From Prosthecobacter gellanilyticus (lineage in GTDB: Bacteria > Verrucomicrobiota > Verrucomicrobiia > Verrucomicrobiales > Verrucomicrobiaceae): DNA of 64,000 bases. Position numbers and translations under genes: made by a program. The stretch lies in assembly GCF_007992435.1 (NCBI RefSeq), contig NZ_BKAG01000026.1, positions 27,794 to 91,793 of the forward strand. The letters are read 5' to 3'. Below are positions 34,958-43,369 of this stretch, piece after piece. How positions within the stretch are numbered: position 1 is the first letter of the stretch; each line of letters begins with the position of its first letter. Below the pieces are notes generated by a model that was not told the origin of the DNA, made no database searches, and worked only from the letters and a program-made list of their open reading frames with translations.

Positions 34958-35967
34958 CGGGTGGCGGGAGCTTGGGTTTGAGCAGCAGGCTGGGCCTGAC
35001 GAAGGTGCATCATGGGCAGGAACTGAGGCACCTTGTCATCCACGATGGTGATGCCGACCACGGTGGGCAGCACCTCGCCGAGGGTCTCGAGATAGATGCG
35101 CTTCTTGGTGACGGCGGGAGCCTTCTTGTATTCCGTCAGCATGGCGCTGAAGCGATTGGCATCACCCTCGGCGCGGTTTTTGCGCTCGGAGGCATAACCC
35201 TCGGCTTGACTGATACTTTGTTCGGCCTTGCCGCGTGCCTCGGGGATGACGCGGTTGTACTCACCGTTGGCCTGGTTGATGGCGGCCTCACGCTGCTGCT
35301 GGGCGCTGTTCACGGCTTCAAAGCTGGACTTCACCTCGGCAGGAGGGTTCACATTGCCAAGCTGAACTTGATCAATGTGCACGCCCATGTTCAGCCCGCT
35401 GGCGATGGTCTGCAGACGCTCAAGCGCCTTCACTTCCATCTCCTGACGACCAACAGTGAGCACCTCGTCAATGGTGCGGTCACCCACGACCTCACGCATG
35501 ACGGACTCGGAGAGGTCACGCAGGGTGGCCTGGGGTTCCAGGAAGTTGAAGACATAAGCGCGGGCATCCGCGATGTGGAACTGCACCACCCACTCCACCA
35601 CGGCCGCGTTCAGATCTCCGGTGACCATGTTCTTCTCCTGCTCCATGTCATCGAAGTCGCTGTTGTATTGATATTCATTCTGCGCGCCGCGCGATCCGTA
35701 ACCGAACTCAAGCTTCAACTGGCGCTTCGTCTCCACGAGCGTGACGGAGTCAATGCCCCAGGGCAGTTTGAAGTGCAGGCCAGGTTCGGTGATGGTGAGA
35801 AACTTGCCGAAGCGCTGGACGATGGCCTCGGAGTTGATCGGGACCTGGTAGAAGCTGGAGAGCAATCCAAAGGCGAGAACCACGGCGACGACGCCAAAGA
35901 GGATCTTCACGGGGTTCAGCCGGAACTTGCCAGGCTCGGGAAACGGGAGAGTAGCACGCACGGACAT
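34954..35967 (-). CDS. hflK: Membrane protease modulator HflK
   Basis: A 337-residue SPFH protein with one membrane segment (KILFGVVAVVLAFGLLSSFY). QVPINSEAIVQRFGKFLTIT and the GLHFKLPWGIDSV segment are typical of HflK. NQANGEYNRVIPEARGKAEQ is the conserved C-terminal helix. It lacks the long Gly-rich N-terminal region of the E. coli protein, as is common outside Proteobacteria. It is the promoter-proximal gene of the hflK-hflC pair. Confidence 0.93.
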   Translation of the reverse strand: MSVRATLPFPEPGKFRLNPVKILFGVVAVVLAFGLLSSFYQVPINSEAIVQRFGKFLTITEPGLHFKLPWGIDSVTLVETKRQLKLEFGYGSRGAQNEYQYNSDFDDMEQEKNMVTGDLNAAVVEWVVQFHIADARAYVFNFLEPQATLRDLSESVMREVVGDRTIDEVLTVGRQEMEVKALERLQTIASGLNMGVHIDQVQLGNVNPPAEVKSSFEAVNSAQQQREAAINQANGEYNRVIPEARGKAEQSISQAEGYASERKNRAEGDANRFSAMLTEYKKAPAVTKKRIYLETLGEVLPTVVGITIVDDKVPQFLPMMHLRQAQPAAQTQAPATR

Positions 35968-36302
35968 GCGCGGAGGCTAATCGCGGCCTCTGGAAAGTCC
36001 AAAGACAAAGTCAGGGGATGACACGGAGGTAGCATGCCGTCATTCGCATCGACAAGATGAGGACCAGGGGGATTCGCCAGCTTCCGGCATCCCTCCGGGA
36101 CGCCTGCCTGATCTTGCGCGGAGGGATTCGTTTTCCGGTGGTTCTCGCTCGCCAAGCCTCGCTTCACCGACCGGCTACCGGCCATCGAGCCTCCGGCTCG
36201 CCAAACTTCCCAGACAATCCTTGCTCGTGAGGATGAAAGAATGTGCCGCCAAGTCTTTCCACCTCTCCCCTGCCCTGCCCTCTCTTCCGGTCGGGCCGCG
36301 CG
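35968..36302. other. Intergenic region with degenerate repeats, no gene seen
   Basis: About 335 bases upstream of hflK and before the amidohydrolase remnant. Around 36130-36230 there are partly repeated CGGCTCGCCAA/GCTCGCCAAG-type segments and imperfect inverted repeats (CCGGCTACCGGCC). I see no intact coding frame. The hflK promoter should be here but is not obvious. Confidence 0.45.
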
Positions 36303-36443
36303 CATGAACTGAGCAGCCTGGAGCCTGGCAAGCTGGCGGACGTGCTGGTGGTGAAGGGAGATGTGCTGAAGGACATCTCCATTCTGGAGAACCGCGAGAA
36401 CCTCATGGCCGTGATGCAAGGCGGGGACGATGACGCGGCCTAA
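36303..36443 (+). pseudogene. C-terminal remnant of an amidohydrolase
   Basis: The frame reads HELSSLEPGKLADVLVVKGD and continues to DISILENRENLMAVMQGG before a stop at 36441-36443. This is the typical last strand set of imidazolonepropionase-like metal-dependent amidohydrolases ('S-L-E-P-G-K-x-A-D-L-v-v'). Nothing upstream encodes the rest of the enzyme, so it is a truncated remnant of a deleted gene. Confidence 0.6.
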
Positions 36444-36458
36444 CTTATTTTGAATTTT

Positions 36459-36540
36459 AGCCTGTGGAACACACGGAATACGCGGAAAACGGACCCAATC
36501 CTCTGGGACCCTTTCCGTGTTCGGTGTATTCCGTAGGCCC
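36459..36540. repeat. Palindromic repeat, CGGAACACACGG family
   Basis: The left arm has GTGGAACACACGGAATACGC (around 36464-36483), and the right arm is its inverse, ending TATTCCGTAGGCC at about 36539. The arms contain three near-tandem units of about 11 bases. It is the second member of the family at 9441-9523, and the arm sequences are nearly identical between the two. Confidence 0.8.
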
Positions 36541-36548
36541 TCTTTTCT

Positions 36549-36992
36549 TCAAAGCTTCTCCGCAGCCTGACTTGCGATGCTCATCAGCTTGTCTTTTTCC
36601 TCGGAGGTAAACTCATAGGGGACGAGTTTGCCGATGCCGAGGGTGCCACGGAGGGTGGTGCCCTGCATCATGGGGACGGCGAGGCTGCCCATGACCTGGG
36701 TCTGGGCGGCGCCGGGCTTGGCCACGCCGCTGGTGTCCGTCTGGAGATTGCAGAGCTCCACGGGCTCCTGGCGCTCGGCGGCGGCTCCGGCGATGCCTTT
36801 GCCCACGGGGATGGTGCTGATGACGGGAATGAGCTGCGGGGGGATGGCCTGGGCGGCGACGAGCTTCAGCAGGCCGTCCGCAGGGTCGAGGCGGTGGATG
36901 GTGCCGGTGGTACAGCCGAACTCGGTGGCAACCTCCGAGAGAAAGCGGTTCCAGTCGGCCTCGGTGGGCTGGGGGGGGATTTCAGAAGGCAT
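36549..36992 (-). CDS. GAF-domain protein
   Basis: A 147-residue cytoplasmic protein made of a single GAF domain. FLSEVATEFGCTTGTIHRL opens the domain, IPVGKGIAGAAAERQEPVEL is the classic GAF central motif, and SLAVPMMQGTTLRGTLGIGK is the following strand pair. No output domain is attached, so it may bind a small ligand and act on a partner, or work as a free-methionine-sulfoxide-reductase-like enzyme. However, the cysteines that fRMsr needs are not all present. It is divergent from the gene at 37050. Confidence 0.8.
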   Translation of the reverse strand: MPSEIPPQPTEADWNRFLSEVATEFGCTTGTIHRLDPADGLLKLVAAQAIPPQLIPVISTIPVGKGIAGAAAERQEPVELCNLQTDTSGVAKPGAAQTQVMGSLAVPMMQGTTLRGTLGIGKLVPYEFTSEEKDKLMSIASQAAEKL

Positions 36993-37011
36993 GGTGGGGA
37001 AAACAAACGTG

Positions 37012-37040
37012 TTGGAGTCGGGCGGACAAAACGTTATTCT
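37012..37040 (+). promoter_or_regulatory. Candidate promoter of the secreted protein gene at 37050
   Basis: TTGGAG at 37012-37017 and TATTCT at 37035-37040 are separated by 17 bases. The predicted transcription start, near 37047, would leave almost no untranslated leader before the ATG at 37050, so the transcript could be leaderless. Confidence 0.4.
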
Positions 37041-37049
37041 GGCGCGTAA

Positions 37050-37706
37050 ATGACCTTTTCCACCCTAAAAAAGCGCACCGCCCGCCTTGTGCTTGGCGGA
37101 CTCTTCCTCGCCTTCGCCACGGGTCTGCAGGCCCAGCAGCGCGTGGTGGGCCGCACGATTTACCATAAGGACAAGTCCCGGACGGAGTCCGTGAGCAATC
37201 CTGAGGTCCGGGAAATGACCGAGACCACCTACACTCCGGAAGGTGTGGCGACGGTGAAGAAGGTCTTTCTCCTCAATGAGAAGGGCGAGCCGCTGCAGGG
37301 CAATGTCTATGACGGCCGTGGCAATCTGGTGGCGGTGGTGAAGTGCAGCTATGACGAGATGGGCCGCCGCAAGGAAGACCGTCTCATGAATCTGCAGGGA
37401 GAGGCCTTCCAGATCGTGATGCATGAATATGGCAGCGATGGAAAAGCGCTGCAGCCGAAGGTGGTGAACCTCAATGTGGCCAACATGCCGACCGTGAAGC
37501 CGGCGGCGATCGACTTCACCCAGCAGAGCACACCTCCCGGAGCCGCTCCCGCGCAGCCAGCCACCGCCAATCCCGATGCCCGCTTTGCCCCGCAAATGGT
37601 GCCGAGCGCTGATGCAGGCCTGGGAACCGCTCCCGTGAAGGCACCGGAACCGGAGAAGCCCAAGCCGAACTTCTTCAAGCGTCTCTTCCAGAAGAAGGAG
37701 AAGTGA
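37050..37706 (+). CDS. Secreted protein of unknown function
   Basis: A 218-residue protein with a signal peptide (LVLGGLFLAFATGLQA). The middle part consists of short beta strands with the pattern 'Y-D-x-x-G-x-x-x' (VYDGRGNLVAVVKCSYDEMG), recalling RHS/YD-type repeats in miniature. A proline/alanine-rich stretch and a very basic C-terminus (NFFKRLFQKKEK) follow. No family is recognised. It is convergent with the glycosyltransferase gene; a hairpin lies between them. Confidence 0.6.
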   Translation: MTFSTLKKRTARLVLGGLFLAFATGLQAQQRVVGRTIYHKDKSRTESVSNPEVREMTETTYTPEGVATVKKVFLLNEKGEPLQGNVYDGRGNLVAVVKCSYDEMGRRKEDRLMNLQGEAFQIVMHEYGSDGKALQPKVVNLNVANMPTVKPAAIDFTQQSTPPGAAPAQPATANPDARFAPQMVPSADAGLGTAPVKAPEPEKPKPNFFKRLFQKKEK

Positions 37707-37729
37707 GGAGGATTTCTGATTTTTTGATT

Positions 37730-37754
37730 CATGATTCCTGACTCAGGAATCATG
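37730..37754. terminator. Hairpin between convergent genes
   Basis: CATGATTCCTGA and TCAGGAATCATG form a perfect 12-bp inverted repeat with one central base. It overlaps the last bases of the minus-strand gene. There is no T-tract on the exit side for either direction, so a terminator function is only possible. Confidence 0.35.
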
Positions 37755-38862
37755 GGGTCTTCTTCACTGCGAGCACCTCATGAGCCACGCGAATGGCGGC
37801 ATCAGGGACGCTGATGGGGAGCATGTTTTCACGCATCTGCCTAACTAACTTTCCGCCATTCTCCAGCAGGCGGGCAACGGCAGCGCCGGTTTCCTGGGGA
37901 GTCTTGGAGCGGAGGGCGCAGTTTCGGGTGAGGAGGTAGTCGGCATTCCCCTCTTCCTGACCAGGCACGACGTAGTCGATGACGGGGATGGTGCGCGCGG
38001 CCATGACCTCATGCAGGATGGCGCCGCCGGCCTTGCAGATCACCACGTCATGGGTGCGCAGGAGCTCCGGGATGCGGTTGGTCCAACCAATGATATCGAG
38101 AGAGCCTGCGGGTAGCGAGTCCTCATAGTGACGCAGGATGTGATAGAGACGCGAGCGGTGCTTGCCGACAGGGATGGTGAGCCTAACACCTTTTTGAATC
38201 AAAGGCCTCAAAGCTGCCAAAGTGGCGGCCACATGCTTCGCCGGAGTGGAAGGCAGGTAGAGGATGCGCTGCACGCCCGGCTTGAGGGCGCCCTCAGGCA
38301 ACGGCTCGATGAACTGGAGGCTGACCGGAAAGCCAGTGATGCGTGTCTCCGCACGCTTCACGCCCATCTCCACAATGACGTCATCTGTCTCGAGATCCGC
38401 CACGCAGTAGAGATCACTCGGGGCCATGAGCCACACGGGATGCACGGTGGTGGAGTCTGTGATGACCGTGACCAGGGGCGGCACGGCCATCTCTTCACGC
38501 AGGCATGACAGGAGCCCTGCGTAGAGCGGGTAGGTGCTGACGATGACGCGAGGCTGCAATGTCTCAAGCTGCTGGCGCAGGTAGGTGAGCAGCGGGCGCA
38601 TCCAGGCGTTCTTCGCGGGATCGAGGTCCGATTTGGCGAGCTTCTTGTAGAGGTATTTCCAGGCGGAAGGCACATGCGTGATGGCCACCTGATACAGGGA
38701 CTTCAGGATGCCGGAGATGCTGGGCTGAGCCTCGGACACAAGGTCTGACACCAGCACCTGCTCACCCAGCGACTCGCGGCGAAGGGCATCCGCCACGGAG
38801 GCCGCAGCCGTGTTATGTCCATCTCCAAAGCCAGCAGTTAAAACGAGAATCACGCGCGCCAT
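37750..38862 (-). CDS. Glycosyltransferase family 28, MGDG synthase/UgtP type
   Basis: A 370-residue protein starting ARVILVLTAGFGDGHNTAA, the N-terminal loop of MGDG-synthase-like and processive diacylglycerol glucosyltransferases. STYPLYAGLLSCL and the donor-binding segment DVVICKAGGAILHEVMAART support this. VVPGQEEGNADYLLTRN is the usual conserved motif after the donor site. It probably transfers glucose or galactose to diacylglycerol to make glycolipids at the inner membrane. The ATG at 38862 starts at the conserved N-terminus. The upstream gene on the strand encodes a DUF1549/1553 protein. Confidence 0.8.
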   Translation of the reverse strand: MARVILVLTAGFGDGHNTAAASVADALRRESLGEQVLVSDLVSEAQPSISGILKSLYQVAITHVPSAWKYLYKKLAKSDLDPAKNAWMRPLLTYLRQQLETLQPRVIVSTYPLYAGLLSCLREEMAVPPLVTVITDSTTVHPVWLMAPSDLYCVADLETDDVIVEMGVKRAETRITGFPVSLQFIEPLPEGALKPGVQRILYLPSTPAKHVAATLAALRPLIQKGVRLTIPVGKHRSRLYHILRHYEDSLPAGSLDIIGWTNRIPELLRTHDVVICKAGGAILHEVMAARTIPVIDYVVPGQEEGNADYLLTRNCALRSKTPQETGAAVARLLENGGKLVRQMRENMLPISVPDAAIRVAHEVLAVKKTP

Positions 38863-38924
38863 CGCTGCCAAGAATCCCAGGAAACACAATCAAAAAAGCC
38901 TGGGAGTGGTGTGAGAAACGGCGC

Positions 38925-41090
38925 TCACCTGACAAAGATGAACTGCTGGGTGTTGATGAGCGCGAAGATGAGGTCCTCGGCGCTGTTGAGGCCGGATTTG
39001 CTCCACGCTGCCTTCTCGGCCGCAGTCGGCTGACGTGAGAGCAAGGTCAGGTAGGCCGCCTGAAGCTGCTCTTCGGGATACTTGGCCTTGTCGAGGTTGA
39101 TGCGGAGCTGGGTGTTTGGTTTGAGGATGCTCTGAAACAGCTCGCTGTTCATGAGCACGAGCGCCTGGGGCATGGAGGCATCGGCATTCGCATTCTCAAT
39201 GAGGTCACGATCACTCTGGCCAAACTCACGCAGATAGTGGCCGCGAGGCGCGGGAGAGTCCACATCTGCCGCACGCGGCCAGTCGCGGGCCTGGGCACGG
39301 CGGGCCTTGATGTAGGACTGCGTGTCGGAAACACCGAGCTTCTTTGACTCTGCCATGAAGACGGCATCGCGAGCATCCTCAGCGGCTTTTTCCTCACGCG
39401 GGATGGCCTGGTCGATGTCATAACCCGGCACCTCAATGTAGGCGCGGTTGTAACCGGGCTTCTTCAGCTCTTCGAGAGTCGGCGTGGTGACCGGGATGGG
39501 CGGAGGCGAGGGCTTGCCGGTCTTCTTGGTATAAAGACGGGCCACAGCAGGCACCACGACATGGTCATGGATGCCGGTGCGGGCGACGAACTCGGTGGAG
39601 CGGATCTCGAGGTTCAGCTTTTCCATCAGCGCCTTGTCCTTGGCCTTCTCCGCAGCGGTGTAGGCCTCACGCAGCGGCTTGGAGCGTGCGGAGATGGCTT
39701 CATAAGCCTCGGAGGCCTTCAGGGAACCGTCAAAGACCTCCTGCGGGGTCATGAGGTCCAGCGCATCACTGAGCTTGCCACGGTAGACCATTTTCTTCGC
39801 CATCTCGGAGTCGATGCCACGTCGATGTGGCAGATCCGGTGTGGGATGGATGAGAGTGACGAAGGAGTCATACATCTGCTCCGCGGTCATGCGGCGCAGG
39901 ACGGGGCCGGTGAAGTGGTAGAGCTCACCTGGCATGACCTCGGTCTTCGTCACTTCATTTTGGTAGGCCTGGGTGTTATACAACACTCGCAGGTAGGCCT
40001 TCATGTCATAGTGAGAGGCCACCATGAGCTGCTCCAGATGCTGCATGAGCGCGGGGTTCATGGGCACGGTGCTGTCCATGAGCTCGTCCACGGGCTCGAT
40101 CAGGCCGAGGCCGAAGACTTTCTTCCACAGGCGGTTGGCGATGACTTTCGTGAACCGAGGATTCTCCGGTGAGGTCATCCATTCGGCGAAGGCCTTCACA
40201 TCACCGCCTTTCACGGAGGTGCCGAGCATGGTGGCAGAGGAGACGGCTGACTTCGGCTTCGCGTCATCATACTGATAGTCGTGCGGCAGCTTCAGCACGC
40301 GTGTGGGCAGGGCCTGCACTTTGCTGTAGCGCACGAAGTCTCCGAGGTTCTCAAACACGCGGCCGATGTGACGTGAGCTGGCACTGCGGGGCTTTTTGTC
40401 CTCCGCACGCTTTAGGTCCATGAGCGGGCCTTTTTCAGCGACGCCGGTGAAGTTGGTCTCCAGCGGGTAGGTGAAGGCCGCCATCTGGTAGAACTGCATC
40501 TGGGTCCATTTGTCGAACGGATGGTTATGGCACTGCGCACACTCGATGCGGGTGCCGAGGAAGACGCGGGTGGTGTTCGCCAGATTCTCTAGCGGCATGC
40601 CGAGGTCACGCATGTAGTAGCCGATGGCGGGGTTGTCCCACACCTTGCCCTGGGCGGTGAGCAGCTCGCGGACGAAGACGTCATAGGGCAGGTTTTCGCG
40701 GATGCGCTTCTTCACGTGCTCCAGATAGGGCTTGGAGGTCATCTCCCCCTGCCCTCCGTTGGCACGCGACTGCACGCGCAGGATATCCGCCCAGAAGTGG
40801 AACATGTGCTGCGCGTAGCCATCGCTGGCCAGGAGCTGGTCGATCAATTTCGCGCGCTTGTCTTTCTCCTGGCTGCTCAGGAAGGCCTGGGTCTCCTGCA
40901 GGGTCGGGATGCGGCCGATGATGTCCAAATGCGCGCGGCGGACGAAGGTCTCATCATTGGATGGCGCATTGGCGGTGAGCTGGTTTTTCTGCCAGTCTTC
41001 GGCGAGCAAGGCATCAATCCGGCGGGAAGCTTCATCGGCCTGGACGGTGAGCACTCCGGAGCAGGCAAGTGAGAGAAGGAGAAACCTCAT
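38925..41090 (-). CDS. Secreted DUF1549/DUF1553 protein (PSD-type)
   Basis: A 721-residue protein with a signal peptide (MRFLLLSLACSGVLTVQA), an N-terminal DUF1549 domain (RRIDALLAEDWQKNQL and FVRRAHLDIIGRIPTLQET) and a C-terminal DUF1553 domain (PENPRFTKVIANRLWKKVFG). RIECAQCHNHPFDKW contains a CxxCH-type heme c-like motif. Such proteins are a hallmark of Planctomycetes and Verrucomicrobia and are usually encoded next to a DUF1501 (exported sulfatase-like) protein. That partner is absent here. Their function is not established; involvement in extracellular polymer degradation is often proposed. Confidence 0.9.
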   Translation of the reverse strand: MRFLLLSLACSGVLTVQADEASRRIDALLAEDWQKNQLTANAPSNDETFVRRAHLDIIGRIPTLQETQAFLSSQEKDKRAKLIDQLLASDGYAQHMFHFWADILRVQSRANGGQGEMTSKPYLEHVKKRIRENLPYDVFVRELLTAQGKVWDNPAIGYYMRDLGMPLENLANTTRVFLGTRIECAQCHNHPFDKWTQMQFYQMAAFTYPLETNFTGVAEKGPLMDLKRAEDKKPRSASSRHIGRVFENLGDFVRYSKVQALPTRVLKLPHDYQYDDAKPKSAVSSATMLGTSVKGGDVKAFAEWMTSPENPRFTKVIANRLWKKVFGLGLIEPVDELMDSTVPMNPALMQHLEQLMVASHYDMKAYLRVLYNTQAYQNEVTKTEVMPGELYHFTGPVLRRMTAEQMYDSFVTLIHPTPDLPHRRGIDSEMAKKMVYRGKLSDALDLMTPQEVFDGSLKASEAYEAISARSKPLREAYTAAEKAKDKALMEKLNLEIRSTEFVARTGIHDHVVVPAVARLYTKKTGKPSPPPIPVTTPTLEELKKPGYNRAYIEVPGYDIDQAIPREEKAAEDARDAVFMAESKKLGVSDTQSYIKARRAQARDWPRAADVDSPAPRGHYLREFGQSDRDLIENANADASMPQALVLMNSELFQSILKPNTQLRINLDKAKYPEEQLQAAYLTLLSRQPTAAEKAAWSKSGLNSAEDLIFALINTQQFIFVR

Positions 41091-41604
41091 GATGGCAGGC
41101 AAACGCTCCCAGAGGACGGTTTTATAGCGAGGGGCCGGGTGGATTTTTGAAAAGGGACAAAAATTCCAGGGCTGGCTGGGGCTGGGTCTCATTGGGGGTC
41201 GTTGGCGGAATCGGTGCTGGGGATTCAGCCAAAGGGGGCCACTGGGTCATCTAGGTCTGATGAGGCGGATGGGATGGTAGCCGGGCCGAATTTGAGATTT
41301 GCTCATTTTTGAAGGCTTCATGTGGGGTTTTGAACCTATTCTCACCGCCTGATTCCACATTATCATAATTGTAGAAAACAATTTTGAATCAGCCAAGAGC
41401 AGATGCCAACAGGGCCGATATCTCCCTTAATCCGCTGATATAGAGCGTTTAACGCCATCATTTTGGAACACTTAACGGTCTAGCCACCCGTTATGGTTTA
41501 TCAAATTTGATGCTTATTTTGACAATTTAGAGAGTAATCCATTATTTCTATATTGAGACGATTCTAGTTTTTGCTATAAATCTCATAACAAGCAAAACCC
41601 TAAT
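41091..41604. other. AT-rich intergenic region upstream of the NlpC/P60-like gene
   Basis: About 514 bases. From 41290 on it is strongly AT-rich and carries the candidate promoter at 41553-41580. TTGACA at 41519-41524 is a second -35-like box. No coding frame is convincing. The length suggests a well-regulated promoter region for the downstream gene. Confidence 0.5.
41553..41580 (+). promoter_or_regulatory. Sigma-70-type promoter of the NlpC/P60-like gene
   Basis: TTGAGA at 41553-41558, a 16-base spacer, and TATAAA at 41575-41580 (five of six matches to each consensus). The predicted start is near 41587, giving a leader of about 18 bases before the ATG at 41605. No Shine-Dalgarno sequence is visible. 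Confidence 0.55.
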
Positions 41605-42276
41605 ATGAAAAACATCGCCGCCGCCCTCCGCTTCACGATCGTGACCGCCCTCCTGATCGTGGCTTCGACCGCTAGCGCCCAGAGCCCTCAGCAGGTGGCC
41701 GCGATGCGTCAGCAGCAGTGGGCTGCTTACCAGCAGCAGGTGGCGGTTTATCAGCAGCAGATGGCGGTCTACAACCAGCAGATGGCCGCTTACAAGGCCC
41801 AGCAGGTGGCCGTGGCCCGCCCAGTGGCGCCTGCAGCCCGCAGCGCTGCCCCAGCCGCCGCGAACAGCATGATCCGCTATGACGGCAACGAAGTGGCCTG
41901 CTCCGCCAGCCTGCCCTCCCAGGTCCAGTATCTGATCAATGCTGCGAACGCCCTTCAGGACAGCCCCTACATCCGCGGTGCCGGCCACGGCCGCGTGGAA
42001 GATGGCGCTTATGACTGCTCCAGCTCCGCTTCCTACACCCTGATCAAGGCCGGCCTGCTCAAGGCTCCTCTCACTTCGGGCGGCTTCTCCAACTACGGCC
42101 AGGCGGGTGAAGGCCGCTTCATCACCATCTGGGTGAAGCCTGGTGAGCATGTTTTCATGACCATCTGCGGTCTTCGTCTGGACACGAGCGGTGGCAAGGT
42201 GGGCGAAGGCCCACGCTGGCGCACCAAGGGCCGCAGCTATGCTGGCTTCTTCCCACGCCATCCTTTTGGCCTGTAA
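41605..42276 (+). CDS. Secreted NlpC/P60-like cysteine peptidase
   Basis: A 223-residue protein with a signal peptide (ALRFTIVTALLIVASTASA). Next comes a low-complexity segment of repeated Q-Q-Q-x-A-x-Y units (about residues 35-65), then a C-terminal domain with GAYDCSSSASYTLIKAGLL (Cys138) and KPGEHVFMTICGLRLD (His182). The Cys, the following helix and the later His match NlpC/P60 peptidoglycan endopeptidases. The Gln/Tyr repeats may form a coiled coil. It has its own strong promoter. The next gene encodes a small protein with GWxAMP repeats. Confidence 0.72.
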   Translation: MKNIAAALRFTIVTALLIVASTASAQSPQQVAAMRQQQWAAYQQQVAVYQQQMAVYNQQMAAYKAQQVAVARPVAPAARSAAPAAANSMIRYDGNEVACSASLPSQVQYLINAANALQDSPYIRGAGHGRVEDGAYDCSSSASYTLIKAGLLKAPLTSGGFSNYGQAGEGRFITIWVKPGEHVFMTICGLRLDTSGGKVGEGPRWRTKGRSYAGFFPRHPFGL

Positions 42277-42394
42277 TTCTCAAAAATGCGACTCTTTTAG
42301 GTTTAAAACCGCTCTTCTGATAACCAAAACAAAGAATCAAGCCACTCAAATTTGATTGCCTCTCAGGTCTGAAACTTCCACTCTCACTCATAAG

Positions 42395-42676
42395 ATGAAA
42401 ACTGAACTCGCCTCCTTCACGCTGAACTCCTCCACCGCGTTTCAGGCTGCCCCTTCCAAGCTGGGTTGGGAGGCGATGCCCGTCTTCAATGCGCCCGTTC
42501 AGGAGCGCGAAATCACCTTCGGCTGGGATGCGATGCCTGCGTTTGGCGAGGCTTTGGAGATCGCCCCCCGGGCTGCAGTGATGGCTGGCTTCATCCCTGA
42601 AACCCAGCCTGTGAGCCGCAAGAGCGGTCTGCTGAGCAGCTTCTGGTCCGCTGTGAGCCGTGTGGCGCACGCTTGA
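42395..42676 (+). CDS. Small protein with two GW(E/D)AMP repeats
   Basis: A 93-residue protein that I do not recognise. LGWEAMPVFNAP and FGWDAMPAFGEA are two copies of a G-W-[ED]-A-M-P-x-F motif about 21 residues apart. The C-terminus (SGLLSSFWSAVSRVAHA) could form an amphipathic helix. There is no signal peptide. The ATG at 42395 gives the cleanest start, but no ribosome binding site is visible. It follows the NlpC/P60-like gene by 118 bases on the same strand. The codon use is like that of its neighbours, supporting a real gene. Confidence 0.55.
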   Translation: MKTELASFTLNSSTAFQAAPSKLGWEAMPVFNAPVQEREITFGWDAMPAFGEALEIAPRAAVMAGFIPETQPVSRKSGLLSSFWSAVSRVAHA

Positions 42677-43369
42677 GATTGGCTGAGGGGCTCTTATTCG
42701 CCGCCTCATCCGTCCTTTTCCCTCTTTCTCGAAACCACGTCCCTCAACTGGAAGCCCAGTCTCGGAGATCCCGCTGAAGTTTCTGCGTCATTGCTTGTAC
42801 GCAGGACTGAGGTGGTGATAAAGAGCTCGCTCTTTCCGGCGAGCTGTTTCGAGTTCTCTGAAACCCAAACCCACCCCCTAACCAACTCAAGAATTTTTCT
42901 CTTCACGCTGCCCGGTCTTTGAGTTCCACCAAGATGCCTGCGTTCTTGCGTGTGCGCGGTGTCTCGATGAGACGAAGACAAGGCTCACAATCATCCAGGT
43001 TCGAAGTCAGTTTCCATCCGCGTTGTGCTTGTTCACGGATGGGGGTTGATGGGGGCTTGGGCAGATTGAGGGTTTTGTAGAAAGATTAAGGTAGAAACAT
43101 TTTCTGAGCTTCTTGCCCCACGGCTTTGTGGAGTGGCTTTGCGTGGTTTCGTATCAAGATGAGCTGATGGATCTCGATTGAGATTCGGACACTTGTTGCG
43201 CGAAGCTTTTCGTTAGGCCTTCGAGAGCGTCGGAGGGCCGGCGCACTCCAGGACGCTACCGCGAGTTTCATGGCGTACAGGGACACGGGCTTTGCAGAGA
43301 TGCGTGGCGCAATGGCTCTGCTTGCCGCACCTTTTCCGCACTCTGGCGAGTGCGGCTACATGCCGGCAA
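42677..43369. other. Long intergenic region with palindromic repeats, no gene seen
   Basis: Nearly 700 bases between convergent genes. It contains a short palindrome at 43336-43355 and repeated short motifs around 43210-43260 (GGAGGGCCGGCGCACTCCAG and its surroundings). No coding frame on either strand has protein-like composition, although the left half has the GC content of coding DNA and may be a decayed gene. Confidence 0.4.
43336..43355. repeat. Palindrome CCGCACTC-TGGC-GAGTGCGG
   Basis: A perfect 8-bp inverted repeat with a TGGC loop, followed by CTACATG. A degenerate relative (CACTCTGGCGAGCGCG then CCTACATG) lies at about 28738-28759, at the end of the second Gfo/Idh/MocA gene, so it belongs to another dispersed repeat family. 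Confidence 0.6.
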
